DNA of 64,000 nt, from assembly GCA_046704385.1 (NCBI GenBank), contig JBJKSB010000105.1, positions 12,685 through 76,684 on the forward strand, in the 5' to 3' direction. The DNA is from GH45 sp046704385 (lineage in GTDB: Bacteria; Bacteroidota; Bacteroidia; Bacteroidales; SZUA-534). The position numbers and the translations under genes were made by a program. Shown here piece after piece: positions 27,101 through 34,227 of this stretch (position 1 is the first letter of the stretch; the number at the start of each line of letters is the position of its first letter). The notes under the pieces were generated by a model, which made no database searches, was not told the origin of the DNA, and worked only from the letters and a program-made list of their open reading frames with translations.

Positions 27101-28487
27101 AACGCCGTTTAACTGGATCAGGGTAGGGAAGCAAACCAAAGGCGAAAATGATATAGGCGATTGGAGTGATTTTATGTTCTCCGATGGTACATTTGTCGAT
27201 CCCGATCAGGTTTATGAGAAAATACTGGATGGAACCTGGGCACCGTATGTATTCACCTCAAAAGAGCCTTATGGGAATGCTGATGTCCGATCATTACCAA
27301 CATCTATCCGGTTTGATAAGTACAGATTACCCAGTGTAGATGTGGTAATTACCAAAAACAAAGACTTATGGACCCGTTGCCCGGTTATTGAAATGGCTGA
27401 AAATGACGATGGCGATGCCACAAATAGTTTGTCAGTGGGTGGTGCGCTGCGTTTCAGAATGCGTGAATCGCCTTCAAAAAATAAAGAGGGAAAAAGCGCC
27501 GATGTATCCCTTGGAGATAACCCGACGGATGTTAATTCACCAAATTATGTCGGGGCAACCGGGATGAGCTGGTTTCCGGGTTATGCCATTGATGTGGAAA
27601 CAGGCGAACGTTTAAACATTATGTTTGGTGAAGATAGCTGGCTGGTTGGAGAAAATGGGAACGACATGCTCTGGAATCCAACTTCTAAATTTGGTGATGA
27701 TATATTTTCTGCCACGGGCGGAAGCGACGGAACACCCTATTTTGGGGGTAAGCACTATATTTACATCGTAGGTCATAACGAAACCAGTGATGTAATTAAC
27801 CTGGCCACGAAACAATACAGTGAAAAAATGCCCGGTTATGACGAAGGTCGTACTTTGTACTCTTTATTTAAACAGATTCGACCGAATTCATCGACACCGA
27901 CCAATGTAAAACGAATAATTGAGGAATTAATATGGAAGCATTGTGCATGGACAGCCATACCTATGACGAATGATGGGTTTGAATTCTGGGATTATAATTC
28001 AATGCCGGATAATGATGTCACCATTAAGCTGAGGATTGCTAATCCTTATTGTGTCAGTATTGGTTCAGATGCTAAGAAAAACCCTGAAAATGATAATTTT
28101 CCGATGTTTCGTTTTTCAACTTCAGGTTTGAGAGCTGAAAAAGGGAATGAGAATGGATACGGAACAAAAGCTCTCGAAAGGATAAATGTGGTGCCAAACC
28201 CTTATTACGGTTCATCTGAGTATGAACAAAACCAGCTTGATAATATTGTTAAAATTATAAACCTGCCTGAGCGTTGTGTGGTATCAATTTATAATGCTAA
28301 CGGAGGATTAATACGCCGGTTTGATAAAGATAACTCTGATTCATTTATTACCTGGGATTTAAAAAACAGCTATGGAATAGCTATTGCCAGCGGGATGTAT
28401 ATTATCCATATTAAATCGCCTGAATTGGGCGAAAAAGTAATTAAGTGGTTTGGTTCGTTACGGCCGGTAGACTTGAATGCATTTTAG
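24189..28487 (+). CDS. giant exported protein with FlgD-like C-terminal module, unknown
   Basis: The 1432-residue product starts with a signal peptide (MKRLNYIIILLVGGFASNYTFA) and is otherwise extracellular in character: rich in Asp, Asn, Gly and aromatics. A calcium-binding-like loop DVDGDGVYNPSNGDYP lies near residue 199. No enzyme motif is seen. The last 100 residues start with VVPNPYYG and contain VVSIYNANGGLIRRF and SGMYIIHIKSPELGEKVIKWFG, a FlgD/T9SS-like sandwich, but the protein ends in an extra GSLRPVDLNAF rather than the usual short basic T9SS end. I recall proteins of this layout in many Bacteroidota, always uncharacterised. Flanked by a TonB receptor and a PorV-like protein in the same unit (gaps 21 and 12 bases), it is probably surface-exposed cargo. 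Confidence 0.7.
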   Translation: MKRLNYIIILLVGGFASNYTFARENKLHNTLKSAQTITAGCLPATSETNLDLNNVRALILANGGLWQGDAVGEYEIPKGSKKTSMFAGSVWVGGVDVNGQLRTCARTYRGSGYGNDFWPGPLVSSGEQIASVSPDVCVMYDKHFKITRDEVEKFISYNNADSKTKAEQFSDYTVPKIIQEWPAKGPVDYGAYDYYLAPFMDVDGDGVYNPSNGDYPYYVFDKNAPCNYQPERRAENLGNTSQKLFGDETIWWVYNDKGNVHTTSKGAAAIGMEFRAQAFAFSTNDELNNMTFYNYQIINRSTYSLTDAYFGVWNDPDLGYAYDDAAGCDVVRGLGYVYNSKDIDGTGGEVEAYGAHPPAIGVDFFEGPYQDPDGQDNPTSWEDIERTRLDCEMGYTLNPAGTGDNIPTGKPGDIFNGNINGLNFGDGVVDNERWGMRRFVFYVNGGTNNGDPTTALHFYQYLKGYWLDGTRMTYGGNGQGGTQPADFMYPDDTDKCGWGTNGNIKGPDDPWTKNDDPTVQDGLDFRIVQSAGPFILEPGAVNDITVGVVWARANSTAWASVGEVRKADMKAQRLFENCFQLIDGPTAPDMSVVELDGKLIFHLSNQPNSNNYLESYSERDPFIDPTVPDKDKFYKFQGYQVFQLKDKTVTLGEITDVNKARQVFQCDIKDSVSQIVNYVWDNDLNASHPEERVYGKNAGITHTFELTEDAFGSGESKKLLNYKEYYYVAVAYAFNDYNHYNPVDEGSLGNQTTPYLAGRKNIVVHTAIPHSIDAMNKGTKLNSNYGDVPVITMVEGKGNGNNVLELSNETVKNILSKTTYPFRADTLVYKKNFGPVQVQVIDPMSVIDADFTLRLVKDSVNKAKNNNYTADTSYYPLTGLIYDSKWELSWEYQGEEHSVLSDSWIRYGDDKLIPELGLSITWEQVDFPGQGAMQKFDDKDNVNNGFQQAEIKFKDDNASPWLSFVSDLDGKTPFNWIRVGKQTKGENDIGDWSDFMFSDGTFVDPDQVYEKILDGTWAPYVFTSKEPYGNADVRSLPTSIRFDKYRLPSVDVVITKNKDLWTRCPVIEMAENDDGDATNSLSVGGALRFRMRESPSKNKEGKSADVSLGDNPTDVNSPNYVGATGMSWFPGYAIDVETGERLNIMFGEDSWLVGENGNDMLWNPTSKFGDDIFSATGGSDGTPYFGGKHYIYIVGHNETSDVINLATKQYSEKMPGYDEGRTLYSLFKQIRPNSSTPTNVKRIIEELIWKHCAWTAIPMTNDGFEFWDYNSMPDNDVTIKLRIANPYCVSIGSDAKKNPENDNFPMFRFSTSGLRAEKGNENGYGTKALERINVVPNPYYGSSEYEQNQLDNIVKIINLPERCVVSIYNANGGLIRRFDKDNSDSFITWDLKNSYGIAIASGMYIIHIKSPELGEKVIKWFGSLRPVDLNAF

Positions 28488-28499
28488 TTTTATATAATT

Positions 28500-29558
28500 A
28501 TGACAGATATGGGAAAAAATATAAAACGATTAGCAGGTTTATTAGTTATTACATTTGTTTGTATTTCAGTAATATATGCGGGCAACGAACAAAGGATTGG
28601 TCAGGCCGGAGCCAGCGAGCTTTTAATAAATCCGTGGGCTCGTTCAAGTGCGTTGGGTGATGCCAATATTGCCAATATTGAAGGACTTGAAGGAGTATTT
28701 ATAAATATTGCCGGTACGGCGCATCTGAATAAAACACAACTTGTTTTTACCAATACCAATTGGCTGAGTGGTGCCGGAATTAAGGTAAATGCATTCGGAT
28801 TATCGCAAAAAATGGGTGATGTGGGCGTTTTATCATTATCTGTAATGTCAATGGATTGGGGAGAAATTATAAAAACCACGACCTACCAGCCTGATGGTGA
28901 TGGTTCAAAGTTTCATCCAAATTATACCAATATCGGAGTTTCATATGCCAAAGAATTTTCGAACAGTATTTTTGGCGGGGCTACTGTTAAAATAATTAAC
29001 GAAAGTATTGATAACTTAAGAGCTACAGGTGTTGCTTTTGATGCCGGTTTGCAATATATAACCGGAAGTCGCGAGCAGATTAAATTTGGGGTTACCATGA
29101 AAAATGTCGGGCCAACCATGCATATGAATGGCGATGGAATGGCAGTTAGGGCAAGTGTTGACGGTGGACCGATCAATACCATGCAAAACAGGCCCGATGA
29201 TTTTGAATTACCTTCGTTAATTAAGTTAGGCATGTCGTACGACTGGGATTTTGGTGAGATGCACAAGTTAACCGTAATGGGAGCCTTTACCGAAAATTCA
29301 TTTTCAAAAGACCAGTTTCATGCTGGTATGCAGTATAGTTTCCGCAAAATGTTTAGTATAAGGGGCGGATATGTTTACGAAAACGGTATTACCAGCGTCG
29401 AAAACAGGACAACCGCATTGACAGGGATTACGGCAGGTTTTACATTCGAGGTTCCTTTTAAAAAGGGTGGAGATCAGACATTTGGAGTTGATTATTCGTT
29501 CCGTGATACTGATCCGTTTAATGGAATTCATACCATAGGAGTTAGAATTAATCTATAA
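28500..29558 (+). CDS. PorV/PorQ family outer-membrane barrel protein
   Basis: A 352-residue FadL-like beta-barrel of the PorV/PorQ family. It has a signal peptide (start MTDMGKN; a second ATG at 28509), then the family opening RIGQAGASELLINPWARSSALGDA near residue 30, and barrel strands to the terminal GIHTIGVRINL. PorV of the T9SS carries cargo to the sortase PorU on the cell surface; PorQ-like paralogs are less understood. It starts 12 bases after the giant exported protein, so a dedicated shuttle for that cargo is an attractive reading. It is probably not the main PorV because no other T9SS core gene is near. Confidence 0.8.
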   Translation: MTDMGKNIKRLAGLLVITFVCISVIYAGNEQRIGQAGASELLINPWARSSALGDANIANIEGLEGVFINIAGTAHLNKTQLVFTNTNWLSGAGIKVNAFGLSQKMGDVGVLSLSVMSMDWGEIIKTTTYQPDGDGSKFHPNYTNIGVSYAKEFSNSIFGGATVKIINESIDNLRATGVAFDAGLQYITGSREQIKFGVTMKNVGPTMHMNGDGMAVRASVDGGPINTMQNRPDDFELPSLIKLGMSYDWDFGEMHKLTVMGAFTENSFSKDQFHAGMQYSFRKMFSIRGGYVYENGITSVENRTTALTGITAGFTFEVPFKKGGDQTFGVDYSFRDTDPFNGIHTIGVRINL

Positions 29559-29564
29559 ATTTAT

Positions 29565-29572
29565 TATATTTG
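29565..29572 (+). promoter_or_regulatory. predicted -7 box for greA
   Basis: TATATTTG matches TAnnTTTG and starts 7 bases after the PorV-like stop codon. Transcription would begin near 29579, immediately before the hairpin at 29585-29618. No clear -33 element. Confidence 0.4.
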
Positions 29573-29584
29573 TTCCGGTTTAAA

Positions 29585-29618
29585 GAGTCCCGTGATCTCG
29601 CGGGATTCTTTTTCTTTT
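29585..29618 (+). terminator. hairpin with T tract in the greA leader / end of the PorV operon
   Basis: TCCCG and CGGGA pair around TGATCTCG and lead into TTCTTTTTCTTTT. It can serve as the terminator of the TonB-PorV operon, or as an early terminator in the greA leader if the box at 29565-29572 is active. Confidence 0.6.
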
Positions 29619-29647
29619 AATAACTGATTTATAACAGGAGGTGAATC

Positions 29648-30127
29648 ATGGGCAAATTGTCGTATGTAACACAAGAGGGGCTTAAAAAATTAATGGCTGA
29701 AGTTGAGCATTTAAAAACTGTTGAAAGGCCCCAGATTTCTCAGGCTATTGCTGATGCCAGAGATAAAGGGGATTTATCAGAAAATGCTGAATATGATGCT
29801 GCCAAAGAAGCTCAGGGGTTGCTTGAGCTGAAAATATCGCAATTAGAGGAAGTTATCCGCAACTCAAGAGTTATTGATGAATCAAAACTCGATTATTCAT
29901 CGGTACAAATACTCTCACGGGTACGCATTAAAAATTTAAAAAATAATACCGAGATGGAATATGCCATTGTTTCTGAATCGGAAGCTGATTTAAAAAGTGG
30001 TAAAATGTCTATAAATACTCCCATTGCCAAAGGGTTGATGGGTAAAAAAGTTGGCGAAAAAGTGGAGGTTCATGTTCCTTCCGGTATTATGGAATTTGAG
30101 ATTTTAGAAATAAATCCTTTAAAATAA
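29648..30127 (+). CDS. greA: transcription elongation factor GreA
   Basis: Binds RNA polymerase and stimulates cleavage of the transcript in backtracked complexes. The 159 residues show the N-terminal coiled coil with the tip acidic residues (GDLSENAEYDAAKEAQ, about 41-56) and the C-terminal FKBP-like domain (INTPIAKGLMGKKVGEKVEVHVPSG). It has one of the few strong ribosome binding sites in the window (AGGAGGTGAATC-ATG). A HIT protein gene starts 5 bases after its stop. Confidence 0.95.
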   Translation: MGKLSYVTQEGLKKLMAEVEHLKTVERPQISQAIADARDKGDLSENAEYDAAKEAQGLLELKISQLEEVIRNSRVIDESKLDYSSVQILSRVRIKNLKNNTEMEYAIVSESEADLKSGKMSINTPIAKGLMGKKVGEKVEVHVPSGIMEFEILEINPLK

Positions 30128-30132
30128 ATACC

Positions 30133-30525
30133 ATGGCAACTATATTTTCAAAAATTGTGGCCGGTGAAATACCTTGTTATAAAATAGCAGAGGATGAAAA
30201 TTATTTTGCATTCCTCGATATTAATCCTTTAAAAAAAGGTCATACGCTGGTTATTCCGAAACACGAGGTTGATTATATATTTGATCTGAATCCAGATGAA
30301 TTAGGAGGGTTACATAAGTTTTCACAAAAAATTGCAAAAGCCATCGACAAAACTATTCCATGTAAGCGGGTGGCTGTTGTAGTATTGGGTCTTGAAGTAC
30401 CACATGCCCATGTGCATCTTATTCCTATGGATTCGGAAAGCGATGTGCGATTTTCCAATCCTAAATTAAAGTTTTCGCCCGAGGAATTTGAACAAATTGC
30501 TGAGGCGATTGCCAAAAACATTTAA
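30133..30525 (+). CDS. HIT family nucleotide hydrolase
   Basis: The 130-residue histidine triad protein has His91, His93 and His95 in PHAHVHLIP, the catalytic triad of HINT-type nucleoside phosphoramidases and dinucleoside polyphosphate hydrolases. The N-terminal signature IFSKIVAGEIPCYK also fits. Cytoplasmic. It follows greA with a 5-base gap, a pairing I know from other Bacteroidota. It converges on the PUL with 23 bases between stops and no visible terminator. Confidence 0.93.
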   Translation: MATIFSKIVAGEIPCYKIAEDENYFAFLDINPLKKGHTLVIPKHEVDYIFDLNPDELGGLHKFSQKIAKAIDKTIPCKRVAVVVLGLEVPHAHVHLIPMDSESDVRFSNPKLKFSPEEFEQIAEAIAKNI

Positions 30526-30548
30526 ATACCCACTTAGTTAATCACAAA

Positions 30549-32567
30549 CTAATCTGACTTTTTAATAAACCGAATAGCCTGACCGCCTCCTTTTGCGAGT
30601 TTCAGGCTTATTTTACTGTTGGAAGTAACCGTTTTTTCTAAATAGTCAACACTATAGGGATTGGTCTTCCAATCGGCATCTTCGCCATCTTTATAAATCT
30701 GGGCAGTGTAAGTAGCATCGTTATCAAGAAAGCTTAAATCAATTTTAAGCACACGACTGTTTTCATCGGTAATTGCACCAAGGAACCAATCATCTGAATT
30801 CCTGTCTTTGCGCGCTGTAACAATGTAATCGCCAATTTTTGAATCGAGTACTTTCGTTTCGGTCCAATCTACAGGAACATCCTTAATAAACTGGAAAGCT
30901 TTTTTGCCTTCATAATTTTCGGGCAGGTCCGATGCCATTTGTAAAGGACTGTAAATTACTACATATAAAGCAAGTTGTTTGGCTATGGTTGTTTGCACCC
31001 TTGTTCCGGGGTTCATCTTATTTTCAAAATTGAAAGTGCCAAAGGTTAAATCCATTGGACCAGCCAGTCCACGTGTAAAGGGTAGAACTGTAGTATGTTC
31101 AGGAGGATTTCCTCCATCTTTCGACCATGCGTCATATTCCTGTCCCCGAACAGCCTCCTGGGTCATCAGGTTGGGATAGGTGCGCTGAATGCCTGTAGGC
31201 ATTACTGATTCATGATTATCAATTACAATTTGATACTTGGCGGCAGTTTCCACCACCTTCCTGAAATGGCGAACACCATACTGGCTACTATGATATTCCT
31301 TGCCATCGAGTTTTGGATTTACATACCCGGTTTTTACGATGTGCACACCCACTTTCTGATACTGTTTAAAAGCGTCGTCCATCTGTTTTTCATAGTTTTT
31401 TGTTGCCCCGCCGGTTTCGTTATGGCCTATTAGTTTAACATTTTTTGAGGCCCCGTATTTGCATATTTCCTCAAGGTTAAAATCGGGATAAGCTTCAGTA
31501 AAACTAATTTGATCGCCATGCTTAACCCAGTCGAAATCCCAACCATTATTCCAGCCTTCGACCAGAACACCACTAAAGCCATTTTTTGCGGCAAAGTCCA
31601 TATAATATTCTGTGTTTTCCGTTGTGGCTCCATGTTTAGGACCTTGTGCCCAGGTATATTTACCCATATGAATGGCCCACCAGATACCAATATATTTACC
31701 AGGTTTAATCCACGAAACGTCTTTAATTTTGTTGGGTTCATTTAAATTCAACGCGATGTACGATGTTATTAAATCACCGGGTTTATTGCCGATGGTAATA
31801 GTCCGCCAGGGCGTATGCATTCCGGCTTTTGTAAAAACTTTCTCGCCGGTTGACCATGGGGTAAGATCAACCTGTAAGGCATTATCTTTTGTATAAAATA
31901 AATTCATAGCCGCATAATCCGTAAGATTTGCCTCATGAATGGCAACATATTTACCATTTTCCATTTCAATGGTTAATGGAGTACAAACCGTATCCATTTC
32001 TGAAAATTTGGTATGACGGAACAGGCTTTCGTAATAAGTTTCTTTATAAGCAGGAATCCACCAGGCTTGTTTTTCCTGCGCCAACTTAAATTGGGTAAGT
32101 TCATCCATTATAATGATGGAATCAATTTTGGGTTGTTTGGGTATCTGGTACCGGAATCCTACGCCCTCATTAAAAACCCTGAACGTAATATTAAGTTGTC
32201 GGCGCGGAGGTTGCGTTTCCTCCAGGTTGACGGTTAGCTCCTCGTATCGGTTCTCAATAAGTCGGCGCTCGCCCCAAACCTGTTCCCAGGTTTCATTTAC
32301 TGAATTTCGTGCAGTATTTTTAATGGTCATTGCATTCCCCAGGTCAGGCATATTTTTAAACCTAAAACCTAATTTTGAATTCTGAACAATAACCTGATTG
32401 TCAGAAACTACTGAATATAATGCCTCCCCGTCAATTATTTCAAAGCGCAGGCTTGTTTTTCCGTCGGGTGATGTTACAATCTCGTTTTCAGGGTAGGGAA
32501 AGCACCCAGAAATTAACGCTGTCAGTATAACTAACGAAAGTTTAATTTTATGTTTTGTAAAGATCAT
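30549..32567 (-). CDS. GH97 family alpha-glucoside hydrolase, inverting type (lipoprotein)
   Basis: SusB-like exo-acting glycosidase. ATG at 32567 (a TTG at 32576 is upstream) gives 672 residues with a lipoprotein signal (LSLVILTALISGC). N-terminal beta-super-sandwich to about residue 260, then the catalytic barrel and a C-terminal sandwich. Glu384 (GHNETGG), Glu453 (DNHESV) and Glu477 (RGQEYDAW) are spaced 69 and 24 residues apart, exactly as Glu439, Glu508 and Glu532 of B. thetaiotaomicron SusB, so this is an inverting alpha-glucosidase type, not the retaining alpha-galactosidase branch. Last gene of the PUL operon; 24 bases after the GH71-like gene. Substrate linkage cannot be told from the sequence. 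Confidence 0.9.
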   Translation of the reverse strand: MIFTKHKIKLSLVILTALISGCFPYPENEIVTSPDGKTSLRFEIIDGEALYSVVSDNQVIVQNSKLGFRFKNMPDLGNAMTIKNTARNSVNETWEQVWGERRLIENRYEELTVNLEETQPPRRQLNITFRVFNEGVGFRYQIPKQPKIDSIIIMDELTQFKLAQEKQAWWIPAYKETYYESLFRHTKFSEMDTVCTPLTIEMENGKYVAIHEANLTDYAAMNLFYTKDNALQVDLTPWSTGEKVFTKAGMHTPWRTITIGNKPGDLITSYIALNLNEPNKIKDVSWIKPGKYIGIWWAIHMGKYTWAQGPKHGATTENTEYYMDFAAKNGFSGVLVEGWNNGWDFDWVKHGDQISFTEAYPDFNLEEICKYGASKNVKLIGHNETGGATKNYEKQMDDAFKQYQKVGVHIVKTGYVNPKLDGKEYHSSQYGVRHFRKVVETAAKYQIVIDNHESVMPTGIQRTYPNLMTQEAVRGQEYDAWSKDGGNPPEHTTVLPFTRGLAGPMDLTFGTFNFENKMNPGTRVQTTIAKQLALYVVIYSPLQMASDLPENYEGKKAFQFIKDVPVDWTETKVLDSKIGDYIVTARKDRNSDDWFLGAITDENSRVLKIDLSFLDNDATYTAQIYKDGEDADWKTNPYSVDYLEKTVTSNSKISLKLAKGGGQAIRFIKKSD

Positions 32568-32591
32568 ATTATTCAATTATGCTGTTTGAAG

Positions 32592-34208
32592 CTATTTTTT
32601 CATATTATATTCGGTTGAATACAAAGGCGGTTTATTTCCAAAAATAGCCTTATGAAATTCATTAAATTCACTTGAAAATGTGTAAATAAGCCTGTCGGTT
32701 CTGTAAGGTTTATCAGTTATCCATTCCGGTGTTTCAAAACTTACAGTCTTTGTACCATTTCGTTCAACCGATACATCTACCGGGCCTGGATGGTAATCAA
32801 ATTTGGTTGAAACCAGCCCAGCCTGAACATTTTTCTTTTGACCATTAACCGTTACATCAGCAGGATTCGAGAGAATTGTCACTACCTCAATGGAATCTTC
32901 GTAAGATTCAGGTACTGCCTGCGATAAATAAACAATGGGAATATTATATGGGGCCGGTTTAATATCGTGACGGTATTTCTTAAAGAATGCTATAGCCACA
33001 TCTTTATTTTGATAGGGTGATGGTTCGTGTTTCCAAACGCTTTTATAATAATTCAGCAAAACCGAAAATCCGAAGTTATGATTTACTTCCGGGGCAAGGT
33101 GGTGTCCTTCGGGATAATCATTCCAGGTAATAATATTTACAATAGGAACATCTTTTTCAATGGCAAATTCAAACAGCTTTCTGAAGTTGTATGAAAGGCC
33201 TGTTATAATACCCCTGCGTTCCACTTTATCCATTCCGGCACGGGCAGCATCAATGGCAAAATTATACATATCCCATGTACCAGGAGGCAGTAATTTAGAT
33301 GTATAAAACGAAGGAAATACCGAGCCGGTAAAGGTTCTGTGCCGTTCTTTGCAGGTTTCAGCAACCATTTCGCCCACATAGTTTTTTGTATAAGGAAGTG
33401 TCCAAAGCCAGACAGCCGGTATGTAATCGAGCCAGGTGTTGAGTTCATCTTTGGTAATATTAAAATTAATTCCTAATACAAATGCTGGATTTTCGTGTAT
33501 GGCATTTGCCAATTTTTTCAAAGCCCGGGCCACATAAAACTGTCGTGGCAAACCTTGTAAATCGGATGGTATATCAGCAATTTGTTCGCCATACCATAAA
33601 TACATAACTAAACGGCCATCGGGGGTTCTTAACCAATGCGGGTTGTCATGGCCAACTGCATCAAAAATGGAATTCATACGTTTGGCATATTCCTGAATTT
33701 TAACTTTTTCAGTTAATCCACCAGGGTGCGAGGGACAAAGTGTAAATTTAAAAGGGATGTGTTTTTCTTCAGCTACTTTAAAATAGGCTTTAATTATTTC
33801 ATCATCAGGACCTCTTTTCCTAAGCGGATAATAAAACTGGAAACCGTCAATCCCACACTTCATGGCAGCCCTCATTTCAAATTCAACAGCTTGTTCCAGC
33901 GATGAGTCTTTTAAGTACCTTTCTGACATTACATTTACCTGTACCATTCCACCCAGGCTTTCTGTAATATTTCCCTCACGGGGATAGTATTCCGGATCGG
34001 CACTGTCTTCCAGGTCATGATGTTTAAACCTGATTATATCAGTCATATTATGGGCTATAACCAATTTTTGGTTTGTTAAAGGCAAGCTAAATTCAGGTAA
34101 GTTTTTAAGGGTGTCTTTGATTTCAGCCGATTTTGCAGGTATAACAAAGCCTGTTAAAGTAAAAAGCAAAATAAAAATTGTTTTTATGTTACATGGGTTT
34201 GTTTTCAT
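32592..34208 (-). CDS. GH71-like glycoside hydrolase (possible endo-alpha-1,3-glucanase)
   Basis: The 538-residue product has a type I signal peptide ending in PAKSA. The GH71-like barrel shows VIAHNMTDIIRF at the start, DGFQFYYPL near residue 120, and the late family motif with Trp362 and Glu367 (ITWNDYPEGHHLAP), which resembles WNDWGESHYIGP of fungal GH71 mutanases. A short beta domain (about 430-510, VTVNGQKKNVQAGLVSTKFDY) follows. GH71 enzymes cut alpha-1,3-glucans. Placement between GH65 (19-base gap) and GH97 (24-base gap) in the PUL supports an alpha-glucan role. Assignment to GH71 against a neighbouring GH71/99-like family is by eye. Confidence 0.72.
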   Translation of the reverse strand: MKTNPCNIKTIFILLFTLTGFVIPAKSAEIKDTLKNLPEFSLPLTNQKLVIAHNMTDIIRFKHHDLEDSADPEYYPREGNITESLGGMVQVNVMSERYLKDSSLEQAVEFEMRAAMKCGIDGFQFYYPLRKRGPDDEIIKAYFKVAEEKHIPFKFTLCPSHPGGLTEKVKIQEYAKRMNSIFDAVGHDNPHWLRTPDGRLVMYLWYGEQIADIPSDLQGLPRQFYVARALKKLANAIHENPAFVLGINFNITKDELNTWLDYIPAVWLWTLPYTKNYVGEMVAETCKERHRTFTGSVFPSFYTSKLLPPGTWDMYNFAIDAARAGMDKVERRGIITGLSYNFRKLFEFAIEKDVPIVNIITWNDYPEGHHLAPEVNHNFGFSVLLNYYKSVWKHEPSPYQNKDVAIAFFKKYRHDIKPAPYNIPIVYLSQAVPESYEDSIEVVTILSNPADVTVNGQKKNVQAGLVSTKFDYHPGPVDVSVERNGTKTVSFETPEWITDKPYRTDRLIYTFSSEFNEFHKAIFGNKPPLYSTEYNMKK

Positions 34209-34227
34209 AGGATTAACTTGACTATAA

